Positions 16,292 through 25,642 of a DNA stretch of 64,000 bases are shown here, piece after piece (the stretch's first letter is position 1; the number at the start of each line of letters is the position of its first letter). Source of the DNA: Bacteroidales bacterium (lineage in GTDB: Bacteria; Bacteroidota; Bacteroidia; Bacteroidales; GCA-2748055). The stretch covers positions 1 to 64,000 of the forward strand of contig JARGFM010000005.1 of NCBI GenBank assembly GCA_029210725.1. Direction: 5' to 3'. Below the pieces are notes generated by a model, which was not told the DNA's origin, searched no databases, and was given only the letters and a program-made list of their open reading frames with translations. The position numbers and the translations under genes were made by a program.

Positions 16292-17695
16292 CTATTTCGA
16301 TATGGCTATCAGGCGACTTGCTGTTCTGAAAATCAGCATCCCATCCGTGATGCCCGGAGTGACCAGGGAAACCTCCCCCAATGGAATCTTCTTCAGAAGC
16401 TCATATTCCTTTCCGGCTTTCACGATGTACAGATCACCATCCTCGGAAACCAGGTAAAGCTTGCCGTCAGAAGCTACGGGCGAGGCAATAAAACTGGCGG
16501 GATTTACAGTTTCCCGGTAAATGATTTCCCCGGTTCTTGCATCAAAACAGCTCAGATTCCCGTTCCACCGGAGGCGATAGAGGAGACTGTCATATACCAG
16601 GACCGAACTCATGTAGGCTCCCTGCCTGTTATAATACCAGGCAAAATCTTCTCCCGGCGAATCTTCTCTTGGCGGGTAGGGTATTTCACCCCGGGCACTG
16701 TTTTTTACAGCCATTAAAGGAGCCAGGGAACCGTGTGCACTATTAAAAAAGATCAGGTCTTTCCATATGATGGGAGAAGGAACCGGGATATCCCCCCCTC
16801 CGGACATGCGCCATATCTCCTCTCCGGTATGCAGGTCATAGGCCCCCCGGTGCTTAAAACCATTAAGCACCACACGGGGCGAACTTCCCTCAAAATAGAG
16901 ATTGGGAGTGCACCAGGTGGATATTTCATCCCTTTGCTGTTTCCAGACGGTAGCACCACTTTGGAGGTCCAGGACCGCCACAAAAGCGGTATTCAGGGCA
17001 TCGGCCTGGATGATCACTTTGTCTTGAAATATCAGTGGTGAGCTGCTGAATTCCCACTCGGCTGATTCAACCACATTCCAGGCGGATTTGATCAGGCCAA
17101 AATCGCGTTTCCAGAGTAGTTTTCCCTCTACATTGTAGCAATAGAGCCCTTCGGATCCAAAAAAGGCGATAACATGGATCCCGTCAGTGGCTATGGTCGT
17201 ATTGGCATGCGATGATTTTGGGTGGCGTTTGACCTTCGGAATGCCCTGGCAGGCATCCTGTTCCCAGACCAGCCTGCCGGAACCTTTATCGATGCATAAG
17301 ACCTTCCATACATGTTCAGAGGAGTCATTTATGGGGGTGATATCTCCATACATCCCCGGCAGATAGCCTTCCCGGTCCTCTTCGCTGACCGCTGTGGTAA
17401 TAAATACCCGCTTGTCCCAGATAACCGGGCAGGAAAGGCCCAGGCCGGGTACCGGGATGTTCCACTTCACCTGGTAGGAAGATTCGATATGGAAACTATC
17501 CGGAAGATGGGCATCATCCAGAAAGCCTGAAGCAAAGAAACCCCGGTAAGACGGCCATTGCCGGTTGGTCTCCATGGCTTCAAAAAAAGAATCCGGGCTA
17601 TGGATATCTTCCCCGAGCAGGGACTGGGCCCCGGAGTCGAAGAAGAAGGCCAGGGCCAGGCTTGTAATGATCAGATGAAGAACAGTCAGTTTCAT
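16292..17695 (-). CDS. Secreted PQQ-type beta-propeller protein
   Basis: Exported protein of 467 residues: signal peptide (1-23) then a propeller of repeated blades resembling PQQ-binding quinoproteins (WNIPVPGLG, GSGRLVWEQ, EGKLLWKRD, SGATVWKQQ, HTGEEIWRM, RTGEIIYRE). Blades carry the Trp at their end but no dehydrogenase calcium or PQQ residues are obvious, so it is more like a BamB/PQQ-repeat binding protein than an active alcohol dehydrogenase. It is the first gene of a unit with the esterase. Its role may be to present or bind the ester substrate, which is inference. Confidence 0.8.
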   Translation of the reverse strand: MKLTVLHLIITSLALAFFFDSGAQSLLGEDIHSPDSFFEAMETNRQWPSYRGFFASGFLDDAHLPDSFHIESSYQVKWNIPVPGLGLSCPVIWDKRVFITTAVSEEDREGYLPGMYGDITPINDSSEHVWKVLCIDKGSGRLVWEQDACQGIPKVKRHPKSSHANTTIATDGIHVIAFFGSEGLYCYNVEGKLLWKRDFGLIKSAWNVVESAEWEFSSSPLIFQDKVIIQADALNTAFVAVLDLQSGATVWKQQRDEISTWCTPNLYFEGSSPRVVLNGFKHRGAYDLHTGEEIWRMSGGGDIPVPSPIIWKDLIFFNSAHGSLAPLMAVKNSARGEIPYPPREDSPGEDFAWYYNRQGAYMSSVLVYDSLLYRLRWNGNLSCFDARTGEIIYRETVNPASFIASPVASDGKLYLVSEDGDLYIVKAGKEYELLKKIPLGEVSLVTPGITDGMLIFRTASRLIAISK

Positions 17696-17742
17696 GAGTT
17701 CTGTATTTGTTAATACATATAAAGTTATGATATTTTAAAAAT

Positions 17743-18444
17743 ATGATAACTTTGAGTGTGCAGATAAAGCTCATTCAACCCTCCATAGAGATACTGGATC
17801 TCAGGATTGATGAACCCATCACAACGGCCACCGATCTGATCCTGGCGGCCATTTGTTTCTATGCGTTTTTCAGAATCCGCCGGCTGGAAAGTGAAGGGAA
17901 AGTGAAATGGTATTTCAAATACTATTTTCTAACGCTCGGACTTGGGGCTACTTTTGGGGGGATCTTAGGCCACGCTTTTCAGTACCGGCTTTCAGAGGAA
18001 TGGAAACTGGTGTCCTGGGTTCTGACTCTGGGTTCCGTGGCATTGATGGCCCATGCCCTGCTGGAAGTGGCAAGACCGCATGTGAGACCAGGGATTACCA
18101 GGTTGATCTCCAGGTTTAACTTACTGGTCTTCCTGATTGCACTCTTCTATACCCTCTGGACCCTGGCATTTTCCCCGGTCAAGTACTATACCATCTTTGG
18201 AATGCTGATGGTCGTGGGTTCTCTGAGCTATTATATCTACCACAAGACCGGAAACCGGGCTATGCTGAAACTGATGGGAGCGGTGGGCATTGCTTTTCTC
18301 TCTGCCGTCATCTTTAGTTTTGGATGGGGATTGAGCCCCTGGTTCAACCACCAGGACATCAGCCACGTTATTTTAAGTTTCAGTGCTTTCAGTCTCTATA
18401 AAGGGGCAGCGCTGATCATGGACGGGCCAATAATCGGTCCCTGA
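17743..18444 (+). CDS. Multi-pass membrane protein, unknown; weakly CREST-like
   Basis: Integral membrane protein of 233 residues with about seven hydrophobic segments. Histidines sit in membrane-near positions: H77 in GGILGHAF, H104, and H203 and H208 in FNHQDISHVIL near the last helix. This spacing resembles metal-dependent membrane hydrolases of the CREST superfamily (ceramidase, PAQR), but the exact HxxxH and TM3 Asp are not there, so I do not assign it. The start is uncertain because a TAACTTTG promoter-like box (17747-17754) overlaps the first codons. It runs ahead of the DUF5916 gene in the same direction. Confidence 0.6.
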   Translation: MITLSVQIKLIQPSIEILDLRIDEPITTATDLILAAICFYAFFRIRRLESEGKVKWYFKYYFLTLGLGATFGGILGHAFQYRLSEEWKLVSWVLTLGSVALMAHALLEVARPHVRPGITRLISRFNLLVFLIALFYTLWTLAFSPVKYYTIFGMLMVVGSLSYYIYHKTGNRAMLKLMGAVGIAFLSAVIFSFGWGLSPWFNHQDISHVILSFSAFSLYKGAALIMDGPIIGP

Positions 18445-18495
18445 AAGTTAAGGGTTCTCCTTATATTTTACATGTTAGAGTACTAATCCTTCAGT

Positions 18496-20551
18496 ATGGG
18501 GCGCCTTCTTGTACTTGCAACACTCTTACTTACCAGCATGCATGGCAGACTTTGCGCACAGCGCTCCATGGTTGCCCATCCCATGGAGTCGGCCATCGTC
18601 ATTGATGGGATTCATGAACCTGAAAAATGGAGAGGGGCCGATTCTGCAAGCGGTTTTGTGCAAATGGCGCCTCTGCCCGGGGAGCCCTCTTCGCAAACAA
18701 CGATAGCACATATCGGATATGACAGCATTAATTTATACATCAGTGCACTCCTGTACCAGGAGACGGCAGTACTGGCAAAGGTGATGAACCGGGATATTCT
18801 CACAAAGGGAGATGACTGTTTTGTCCTGGTGATTTATCCATATAACGACAATCGCTCGGGATATGGATTCTGGACCAATCCACTGGGAACACAGACCGAC
18901 TTCAGAATTAACGACGATGGAAAGAGCATTGATGTGAATTGGGATGCGGAGTGGAAGACTGCATCCACAAAGTCCGAATGGGGCTGGACCCTGGAGATGT
19001 CTATTCCATTTAGAAGTCTGCGCTTTAAACCGGGAAACGATACCTGGGGACTTAACTTTAGCAGGATATACCTCGCCAATCTGGAGACTACTTACTGGTC
19101 GGGCACACTAAGTGATGATTTTAGAGTTTCGCAGGGGGGGAAAGCTCACAGGGATCAGAATTCCATCCTCTGCGAGTAAGCTTTCCCTTTATCCCTATGC
19201 AACCATTCGCTATGAAAACAATGAATTTACCGGAGTAAACAAAAGGGTAAGACCGGATGCCGGTGGAGATATTAAATGGCAGATATCCCCCAATTTAACA
19301 GCCGATGCTACTATAATTCATGATTTCGCCACTGTGGAAGCAGATCAGGAAAGGATAAATTTGACCCGCTATGAGTTGAATTACCCCGAAAAGCGACTCT
19401 TCTTTCAGGAAGGGAACGAGATGTATGGAACCCGGATCAGAACCTTCTATTCCAGGCGCATACAGGATATTATGTACGGAGGCAAGCTAAACGGAAAAGC
19501 CGGCAAATATAATTTCAATGCCATGAATGTGCGTTCGTTGCAGATGGACGAGGAGGATGAGGCCCCCTCATTTTTTACCACTGCCAGGGTTAAGCGGGAT
19601 TTTCTGGGATCAAGCTCCCTTGGTCTCTCCTTGGTGGATAAACGCAATGATTCCAGCTATGTAAGCTCCATAAGCGGGAACTATGTGCTAAACCTGGGTG
19701 AGACATGGAAGCTCACCGGACAGTTTGTGGCCATTGTTCCCGGTGATCTGCTTTCGCATTCCGCCTGGTTCATGCGCTTTGCCAAAGAGAATAACTTCTA
19801 CCACATGCATGTCCGCTATACAGAGATGGGTGAGCACTTCAGGGAGAATATCAACCAGGCTGGATATGTAGTGGATGACGACCGCAGGGAGGTGGACAGC
19901 GATCTGAGTTACCGATGGTGGATCCGGAACAAAGTATTCCGCTATATGGAGTTTGAAACCAGGAACAATGTGTTCTGGGCGAGAACTAGCGGGGTGCTCA
20001 GAAGCTGGAATATTAACGAATCGGTGGTATTCTACTTCCAAAACCGATTTTCATTAACCTATCTGTACAACAACGAATACAAGCTGTTCGAGAAAGACTA
20101 CTACAACCATCGACATACCTTTAGCCTGGGTTATAATACAGCTGAATGGAGTCATGCCTTTGCCGAATATTCCTTTGGCCACAATTTTGACCGTGATTTT
20201 CAACGGTATTCCCTGGGCGGAAGAATGAAAATCACGTATAAGATGGCTTTGGAGTATGGTGGTGACCTGATCAGGTTCACACCCGATGAAGACCATATGT
20301 CTACACTTATCAATGTGCTTTCAGTCGACTATAACTTTACGAGCGATCTCTGGATCAAGTTGTTTGCGCAAAACAGCACCGGAAACAGCAAGATATATAT
20401 TTATGGACTGGCCGGATGGCGATTCAATCCTCCATTCGGAGCTGTATACCTGATCTACTCTCGTGACCAGGAGGCCGGGATCATGAGCGACCTGGCACAA
20501 GCCGATGCCTTTTTTCTGAAGTTCACACTTCCGATTACTGTATTTCGGTAA
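18496..20551 (+). pseudogene. DUF5916/CBM9-domain outer-membrane protein, frameshifted at a G7 run
   Basis: Two overlapping open frames (18496-19179 and 19112-20551) together make one protein of about 685 residues. The first has a signal peptide and a CBM9-like sugar-binding domain (AIVIDGIHEPEKW ... DVNWDAEW ... LEMSIPFRSLRF). The second has the DUF5916 region that is predicted to form an outer-membrane barrel (PEKRLFFQEG, FYSRRI, alternating aromatic strands to the end). The frame changes at GGGGGGG (19134-19140); with six G the reading VSQGGKLTGI is continuous. Either the gene is broken, phase-variable, or the run is a sequence error. The truncated product would be the sugar-binding domain alone. 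Confidence 0.8.
19134..19140 (+). other. G7 homopolymer at the frameshift
   Basis: Seven consecutive G follow GCA at the exact point where the CBM9 and DUF5916 frames separate. Removing one G restores a single frame. Homopolymers of this kind are prone to both replication slippage and sequencing miscalls. Confidence 0.85.
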
Positions 20552-20590
20552 TTGTTGCGTAACTTGAAGGGAACTTAAAAACTTATTAAG

Positions 20591-21028
20591 ATGAAGCGCT
20601 CGCAGTATGCTGAAGAACTGTTTCTCTCCGGATTCAATTGTGCCCAATCGGTCCTGTTGTCCTTTGCGGATGACCTGAAATACAGCAAAGAACTGGCCCA
20701 GAAAATTGCCGCAGGGTTCGGAGGCGGAATGGGCAAACAGCAGGAGACCTGCGGGGCAGTGACCGGCGCCATCATGGTACTTGGCATGCTGAAGGGAGAA
20801 GAGGTGAATAATAACGAGGAATTGAAGGCCGCTGCCTATGGAAGTGTCAAGGAGCTGCATAGCGACTTTTTTGCGGAATATAAAACCACGCAGTGCAGGG
20901 AACTGATCGGCTGTGACCTGAATACTCCAGAGGGATCCCGGAAATTCAGGGAAGAGAAGATCATGGAGAATGTTTGTGCCGGATGTATAAAAAAGGCGGT
21001 GGAGATTGTGGAAAACCTCACCGCCTGA
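20591..21028 (+). CDS. C-GCAxxG-C-C family redox protein
   Basis: Cysteine-motif protein of 145 residues. The family signature is complete: C in GFNCAQS (residue 17), the CGAVTG motif (about 55-60), C in TTQCREL and GCDL, and the final VCAGCIKKA. Such proteins are thought to bind a metal or cofactor in redox reactions, but their biochemistry is poorly known. It lies between two damaged genes (DUF5916 upstream on this strand, creatininase convergent) and is itself intact. The start follows an AT-rich spacer of 39 bases. Confidence 0.85.
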   Translation: MKRSQYAEELFLSGFNCAQSVLLSFADDLKYSKELAQKIAAGFGGGMGKQQETCGAVTGAIMVLGMLKGEEVNNNEELKAAAYGSVKELHSDFFAEYKTTQCRELIGCDLNTPEGSRKFREEKIMENVCAGCIKKAVEIVENLTA

Positions 21029-21045
21029 TCCTGGGATATGCCTGT

Positions 21046-21942
21046 TTACTGTTCTGTTTTCAGTGGATTCGCTGCTTCCCTGTGGAAGCTCTCCTCCAGG
21101 GAAGAGATGCTTTCATCTGATTTCAGGAAACTGATTAACTCGGCCAGCTGCTGAGACTGGCTGTCGAGACTCATTTCACCGATCTCCCGGTTGGGGGCTG
21201 AACCGTCTCCCGCATAGTGATTGGGAAAGCTGGCATACCACCAGATCCCGGTATATCCATAGGGAATGTCCAGGCGGGCCTGGTCGCTTCCCGACTGAGT
21301 GGCAGCACGGTCTGCATGCACCAGGTCGGGCCGGACTGCAAATACCTCGGAGGTTTCGACCTCATCGGCATGTCCCCCGTAATCGGTATTCCGCAGTTTC
21401 TCCAGCTCCTGGTCCAATTTGGAGTCATCGGGGCGGAAAAACACCACCGTGTAATCTTTCTGCTTCGCCAGTTGGGTCTGGCAAAAATAGGAGAAGAGGT
21501 TGTTATTGCCGCCGTGACCATTTACAATGACGATTTTTTTAATTCCGTTCCGCGACATTTCTTCACAGGTCTCTTCCAGTATTCTCCATACCAGTTCAGC
21601 GCTGTAGGCCATGGTGCCGGGCTGGTGCCGGGCTTCAAAAATCTGTCCGAAATAGAACTCCGGGAAAACCAGGGCATATTCCAGTCCTGCTGCCCTGGAA
21701 GAGATCTCCCGGGCCAGGATTATATCCGTGGAGAGCGGCAGATGGGCCCCGTGTTTCTCCATGATGCCGGCGGGAAGAATGCAGACTCCTTTGGATAGTT
21801 CCACGGCTTTTACAAAATCGGGAGCCGTGAGTTCATTTCACAGGTAGGGGAGCGAACCCTTTTCAGCTTCCTGGGAAAAGGCATTCAATGAGGTCATGCA
21901 GAGCATGGCTAAAGTAATAAGGCTATGTTGAAGTTTCATCAT
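21046..21942 (-). pseudogene. Secreted creatininase-family amidohydrolase with in-frame TGA
   Basis: The creatininase domain reads from 21804 to 21046 with metal-binding blocks GIMEKHGAHLPLSTD, NGHGGNN and GGHADEVETS, giving E, H and D ligands. Upstream in the same frame there is a signal peptide (start ATG at 21942, MMKLQHSLITLAMLCMTSL) and a normal family N-terminus (ELTAPDFVKAVE), but codon 35 is TGA (21838-21840) after GSLPYL. A Trp codon (TGG) at this place would restore a protein of about 298 residues. As written, translation could restart at the GTG at 21804 to give a cytosolic 252-residue form lacking the signal. Confidence 0.75.
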
Positions 21943-21972
21943 TTCTGGTTTTGGTTTTGTGCTTGTCTGCTG

Positions 21973-22569
21973 CTAATATATTGAATCTATCGGGATTTCA
22001 ACAGCATTTTCAAGATCATTCATGGCATTGATCAATTTCAGTTTCCGGTACCCGGAAAGGTCCCCGCGGGTGATCCTGCTTTCCACGATCAATCCCGATT
22101 TTATCAGGGAGGCTCGCATGGTTCCTGGCAACAGGGGCGTGTCGGAAGTCGCCCATCGCTTTCCGTCCCAGAAAACCACATTGGCATAAAAGCTGTCCGT
22201 GATGCATTCATTTTTAACAATCAGGATATCATCGCAATCCCTGCGTTGCCTGAACAGCTTTTCCAGTGCCGAGCGGTTCTCATATTTGTATGGATACTGG
22301 ATGGAATCTGAATGAACCATTCTGAGCGAGCGAACCAGATGTGGGTGATAGGCTTCATATTCAATGCGCAGGACCTCTTTCTCATAAATTACCCGGCATT
22401 TATATGTATTCTGTTCCAGTCCCCGCGGGACCTGGAGAACTTCGGCAAGCCGGGGATGCACCTTCAAACCAAGTGCTTCGGTCCGGGTCCGTTCAAAGCG
22501 TTCCTGATGGAATTCCAGATTCATCAGTGTACCTTGAGAAAGCTGTATGGTTTCAATATACCGGGACAT
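21973..22569 (-). CDS. pabC: Aminodeoxychorismate lyase-like class IV aminotransferase
   Basis: PLP-dependent fold-IV enzyme of 198 residues, short compared with about 270 for E. coli PabC but typical for Bacteroidota. Features are the Lys in YPYKYENRSALEKL, and the cofactor-binding ITDSFYANVVFWDGKRW and PLLPGTMRASLI. It should convert aminodeoxychorismate to 4-aminobenzoate for folate synthesis. Its start overlaps the end of pabB by 17 bases, which indicates translational coupling of the two folate genes. Confidence 0.85.
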   Translation of the reverse strand: MSRYIETIQLSQGTLMNLEFHQERFERTRTEALGLKVHPRLAEVLQVPRGLEQNTYKCRVIYEKEVLRIEYEAYHPHLVRSLRMVHSDSIQYPYKYENRSALEKLFRQRRDCDDILIVKNECITDSFYANVVFWDGKRWATSDTPLLPGTMRASLIKSGLIVESRITRGDLSGYRKLKLINAMNDLENAVEIPIDSIY

Positions 22570-23533
22570 ATACTTTCTTTAGCATTTCATCATACTCCTG
22601 CTCCCAGGAACTTTGATGGGTGATTCCCCCTCCGCTTTTAAACACCAGTTTTTCTCCCTGTTTCTCCATATACCGGATGGCGACTGCTGTATCCAGCTTA
22701 CTGCCGTCAAAATAGCCAAAAACCCCGGTATAATAACCTCTTTCATAAGTCTCAATCTTCCGGATGATCTCCAGGGTCTTCTTTTTAGGAGCCCCGCAGA
22801 TGGATCCGGCAGGAAGCAGGCGAAAAAGAATATCTCCCAAATTCCTTTTAAAATTTTCGGGAAGGCGGCCGGTGACCTCAGAACTCATCTGCAGAAGCTC
22901 TCCCCGGTGAGTCTTCAGTTTTTCAATGTATTTGAAGCGCTTAACTCTGACCTGGCTGGCTACGGTACTCAGATCGTTCCGGATCAGATCCACAATGGTA
23001 TGGTGTTCAGCATCTTCCTTGGGATCGGAGGCCAGCAGTTTGTACGCGCCTGGGATCCCGGCATCCATGGTGCCTTTCATGGGGTTGGAAGAGATCTTCC
23101 TGTCCAGGATCCTGATAAAACGTTCGGGACTGAATACCACCAGTTTATTCTCCAGGTAAAGTTTATAGGGGGCCCTGCTGTTCGTGAATATTTCAGACAG
23201 GGAGTAGTTGCATTCCACTGCTGTGGGCATGGTCAGGTTCAGGAGAAAGGAGTTTCCATAGAGGATATCCTTCATGACCTGTTCAAAGGCCTGATGGTAC
23301 TGTTGCGGATCGGGTGGGGTCAAAGTCAGTCGTATGTCAGATCCACGGATACTTTTCAGGGAATGATTCACCATCCCCGGCATTTCCAGGAAGAATCCAT
23401 TGCTGGCAGCTTCTTCCGGAGTACAGACCAGGTTCTCTTCTCCGCTGAAGCTGATCAGGAACACAAAAGGAAGTTCCCTGCCTGCTAATTCGTTGATTTT
23501 CCCGATGGTTGTATGACGGTTAAGAACTTCCAT
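22553..23533 (-). CDS. pabB: Aminodeoxychorismate synthase component I
   Basis: Chorismate-utilising enzyme of 326 residues, lacking the N-terminal domain of E. coli PabB, as usual in this phylum. The chorismate-binding motifs NPMKGTMDAG (catalytic Lys) and GSICGAPKKKTLEII are present, followed by YYTGVFGYFDG and FKSGGGITHQS. It makes 4-amino-4-deoxychorismate with ammonia or a glutaminase subunit. No pabA-type glutaminase is in this window. It precedes pabC with a 17-base overlap and follows the Na/Pi cotransporter gene by 18 bases. Confidence 0.9.
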   Translation of the reverse strand: MEVLNRHTTIGKINELAGRELPFVFLISFSGEENLVCTPEEAASNGFFLEMPGMVNHSLKSIRGSDIRLTLTPPDPQQYHQAFEQVMKDILYGNSFLLNLTMPTAVECNYSLSEIFTNSRAPYKLYLENKLVVFSPERFIRILDRKISSNPMKGTMDAGIPGAYKLLASDPKEDAEHHTIVDLIRNDLSTVASQVRVKRFKYIEKLKTHRGELLQMSSEVTGRLPENFKRNLGDILFRLLPAGSICGAPKKKTLEIIRKIETYERGYYTGVFGYFDGSKLDTAVAIRYMEKQGEKLVFKSGGGITHQSSWEQEYDEMLKKVYVPVY

Positions 23534-23551
23534 GCTGATCCCCCCACAGGG

Positions 23552-25603
23552 CTACTGCTCCCATTCCAGAGCATTCCGGGCAATGCTGGTGGCATGACTG
23601 TCAATGGTGGAATAGAGCGCCAGGATCTCCAGGTGGGTCTTGCTACTTTCAATGGATTCGGCCATGCCTTCCAAAATGCGGTCGTAGTGCTGTTTTTCCA
23701 GCTCTCTGGAGAGGGCCCGGTACTCCTTGTGCTTGGCCTTCATTTTTGCGGCAGTCTGTAGATTCGCCTCCTCAAACACCATCAGAGAGCGCTTCAGCTG
23801 CTTCTCAATCTTTTCATGAAATACACGGAGCTCTTTTTTGCCCTGGTCGGAGAAATCATAATCCTTTAAGCACCATTTTTCGGCCCGGGTGGCCAGGTTT
23901 CCGGAAATGATATCTGCGATTTTCTCAAATTCATTGAGAGAGTACAAGAGCCGGAAGGTCTCTTTTTGTTGTTTGTTGTTCATGGACTCCCTTTTAATTT
24001 TTAAAAAATAGGATTTGATGGCATCGGCCAGGAAATTTACCTCCTGCTCGTGAACATATAGCTCGCCCAGTTTAGAGGCATCCTTTTCCAGAAAGGGGAG
24101 TTGAATCAGGGAAAACATGGTCCGGACTATCATTCCCATCCGGATGATCTCCTGTTTGGCCAGATTAAGGGCCAGGGAGGGGGTCGAGATCATGCCCGGA
24201 TCCAGGTACAGGGTGCGGAAGGCATTTTTGCCCTCCTCCTTCTCCCTGCCAGCAATCCAGTCCACGAATCGGGCGACCTGCGGAGTAAAGGGGAGAATCA
24301 CCAGCATCAGACCCCCGTTGATCAGGGTGTGTGCATTGGCAATCAGCCGTGGCAGGGGGGCTTCCGGAGTCAGCTGTTCCAGGAGGTGACCCAGGCGTAC
24401 GGTCCATCCCGCAAAGATGAGCACGGAGATCAGTTTAATTAAAATGAAAGCCAGTGCCACTTTTTTTGCCTCCTTATCCGCTCTCATGCTGGCCAGCAGA
24501 GCTGTGACCGGCGTGCCCAGGTTGGAACCAAGGAGGAGTGGAATGCAGGCATCCAGTGAGATCAGGCCCTGTGATGCCAGCACAATCATAATTCCGATAA
24601 ATGCGCTGCTACTCTGGATAATGGCCGTGAACAGGGCCCCCACCAGGATGCCAGGCAAAGGGCTCTCCAGCCGGAGCAGCAAATCGATAAAGGGAGCAAA
24701 GTCCCTGAGCGGAGCCATGGCACCGGACATGATCTCCAAGCCGAAAAACAGGAGTCCGAATCCAAAGAGCGAGTATCCCACTGCCCTGAATCTCTCTTTT
24801 TTCGAAAATGCCTGAATAAAAAATCCCACGGCCACAAGCAGCAGACTGTATTCGGTGATTTTAAAGGCGATCAGCTGAGCGGTGATGGTAGTGCCAATGG
24901 CCCCACCAAGCAGCACCGGAATGCTTTGCCTGAACTGAAGCAACCCGGCATTTACAAAGCTTACCAGCATAACCGATGTTGCACTGCTGCTCTGAATAAT
25001 GGTCGTAACAAAGGTGCCGATGCCCGCGCCCACGATCCTGTTCCGGGTGACATTTTCCAGGATCGAACGCAATCGTTCACCGGCCGATTGCTGCATTCCC
25101 TCACTCATGGAGTGCATCCCGAAAAGGAATAACCCCAGGCCTCCGAACAAGCTGATCAGCAGTATTAAAACCCAGTTTTTCCGGGCGGCTTTGGCCGTGA
25201 AGAAAACTTCATTATCGGGGAATCCCTCGGCGATCCTGGCGGAGATTTGATAGCTGCCCGGTTTCGAACCCAGGGTAAGTTTCGTCCTGGCCCGGCCGGA
25301 GGAGTCCGTGATAACCAGCATGGGACTGAGCATTGGATTCTCACTCTCCTCCGGCTGTGCCAAAAGACGAAATTCTACCTGTATGCCCTGAACCGGTTGA
25401 CCCGAGGCATCCGAAACCAGGACCTCAATTGGAGAGCTTAGCGTAGTCCCGCAGATTCCTGATAATACCCCCGGGGAGGAATTTACGGCAGAGAGTGTCA
25501 GGGGAGGAAACCATAATTCTTCATGAATGAAGGTGGTGTCCTGAGCCCGGAGGGAGCCTGCCAGCAGAAAAACGCAAACGATATATATCAGAATTCTGTT
25601 CAA
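23552..25603 (-). CDS. Na/Pi cotransporter (NptA/PNaS family) with N-terminal Ig-like domain
   Basis: Protein of 683 residues in three parts. Residues 1-21 are a signal peptide and about 35-135 form a Big-1-like Ig domain (SPIEVLVSDASGQPVQGIQVEF). The core (about 145-440) has the inverted-repeat Na/Pi transporter with two QSSSA motifs (TTIIQSSSATS and TAIIQSSSAFI). The C-terminal about 180 residues are a PhoU-like helical domain (LLYSLNEFEKIADIISGNL). Imports inorganic phosphate with sodium. The exported Ig front is unusual and would lie in the periplasm. It heads the pabB-pabC run. Confidence 0.9.
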   Translation of the reverse strand: MNRILIYIVCVFLLAGSLRAQDTTFIHEELWFPPLTLSAVNSSPGVLSGICGTTLSSPIEVLVSDASGQPVQGIQVEFRLLAQPEESENPMLSPMLVITDSSGRARTKLTLGSKPGSYQISARIAEGFPDNEVFFTAKAARKNWVLILLISLFGGLGLFLFGMHSMSEGMQQSAGERLRSILENVTRNRIVGAGIGTFVTTIIQSSSATSVMLVSFVNAGLLQFRQSIPVLLGGAIGTTITAQLIAFKITEYSLLLVAVGFFIQAFSKKERFRAVGYSLFGFGLLFFGLEIMSGAMAPLRDFAPFIDLLLRLESPLPGILVGALFTAIIQSSSAFIGIMIVLASQGLISLDACIPLLLGSNLGTPVTALLASMRADKEAKKVALAFILIKLISVLIFAGWTVRLGHLLEQLTPEAPLPRLIANAHTLINGGLMLVILPFTPQVARFVDWIAGREKEEGKNAFRTLYLDPGMISTPSLALNLAKQEIIRMGMIVRTMFSLIQLPFLEKDASKLGELYVHEQEVNFLADAIKSYFLKIKRESMNNKQQKETFRLLYSLNEFEKIADIISGNLATRAEKWCLKDYDFSDQGKKELRVFHEKIEKQLKRSLMVFEEANLQTAAKMKAKHKEYRALSRELEKQHYDRILEGMAESIESSKTHLEILALYSTIDSHATSIARNALEWEQ

Positions 25604-25642
25604 GCCCGGGAATTGCGTTTATAAATATACGAATCTTGTTTA

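Noticed and set aside
21830-21845. TGA in the creatininase gene as selenocysteine or reassigned Trp codon
   Set aside because: TGA is used as the normal stop in several intact genes here (for example at 5805-5807), no SECIS-like element follows and the family has no Sec at this position.
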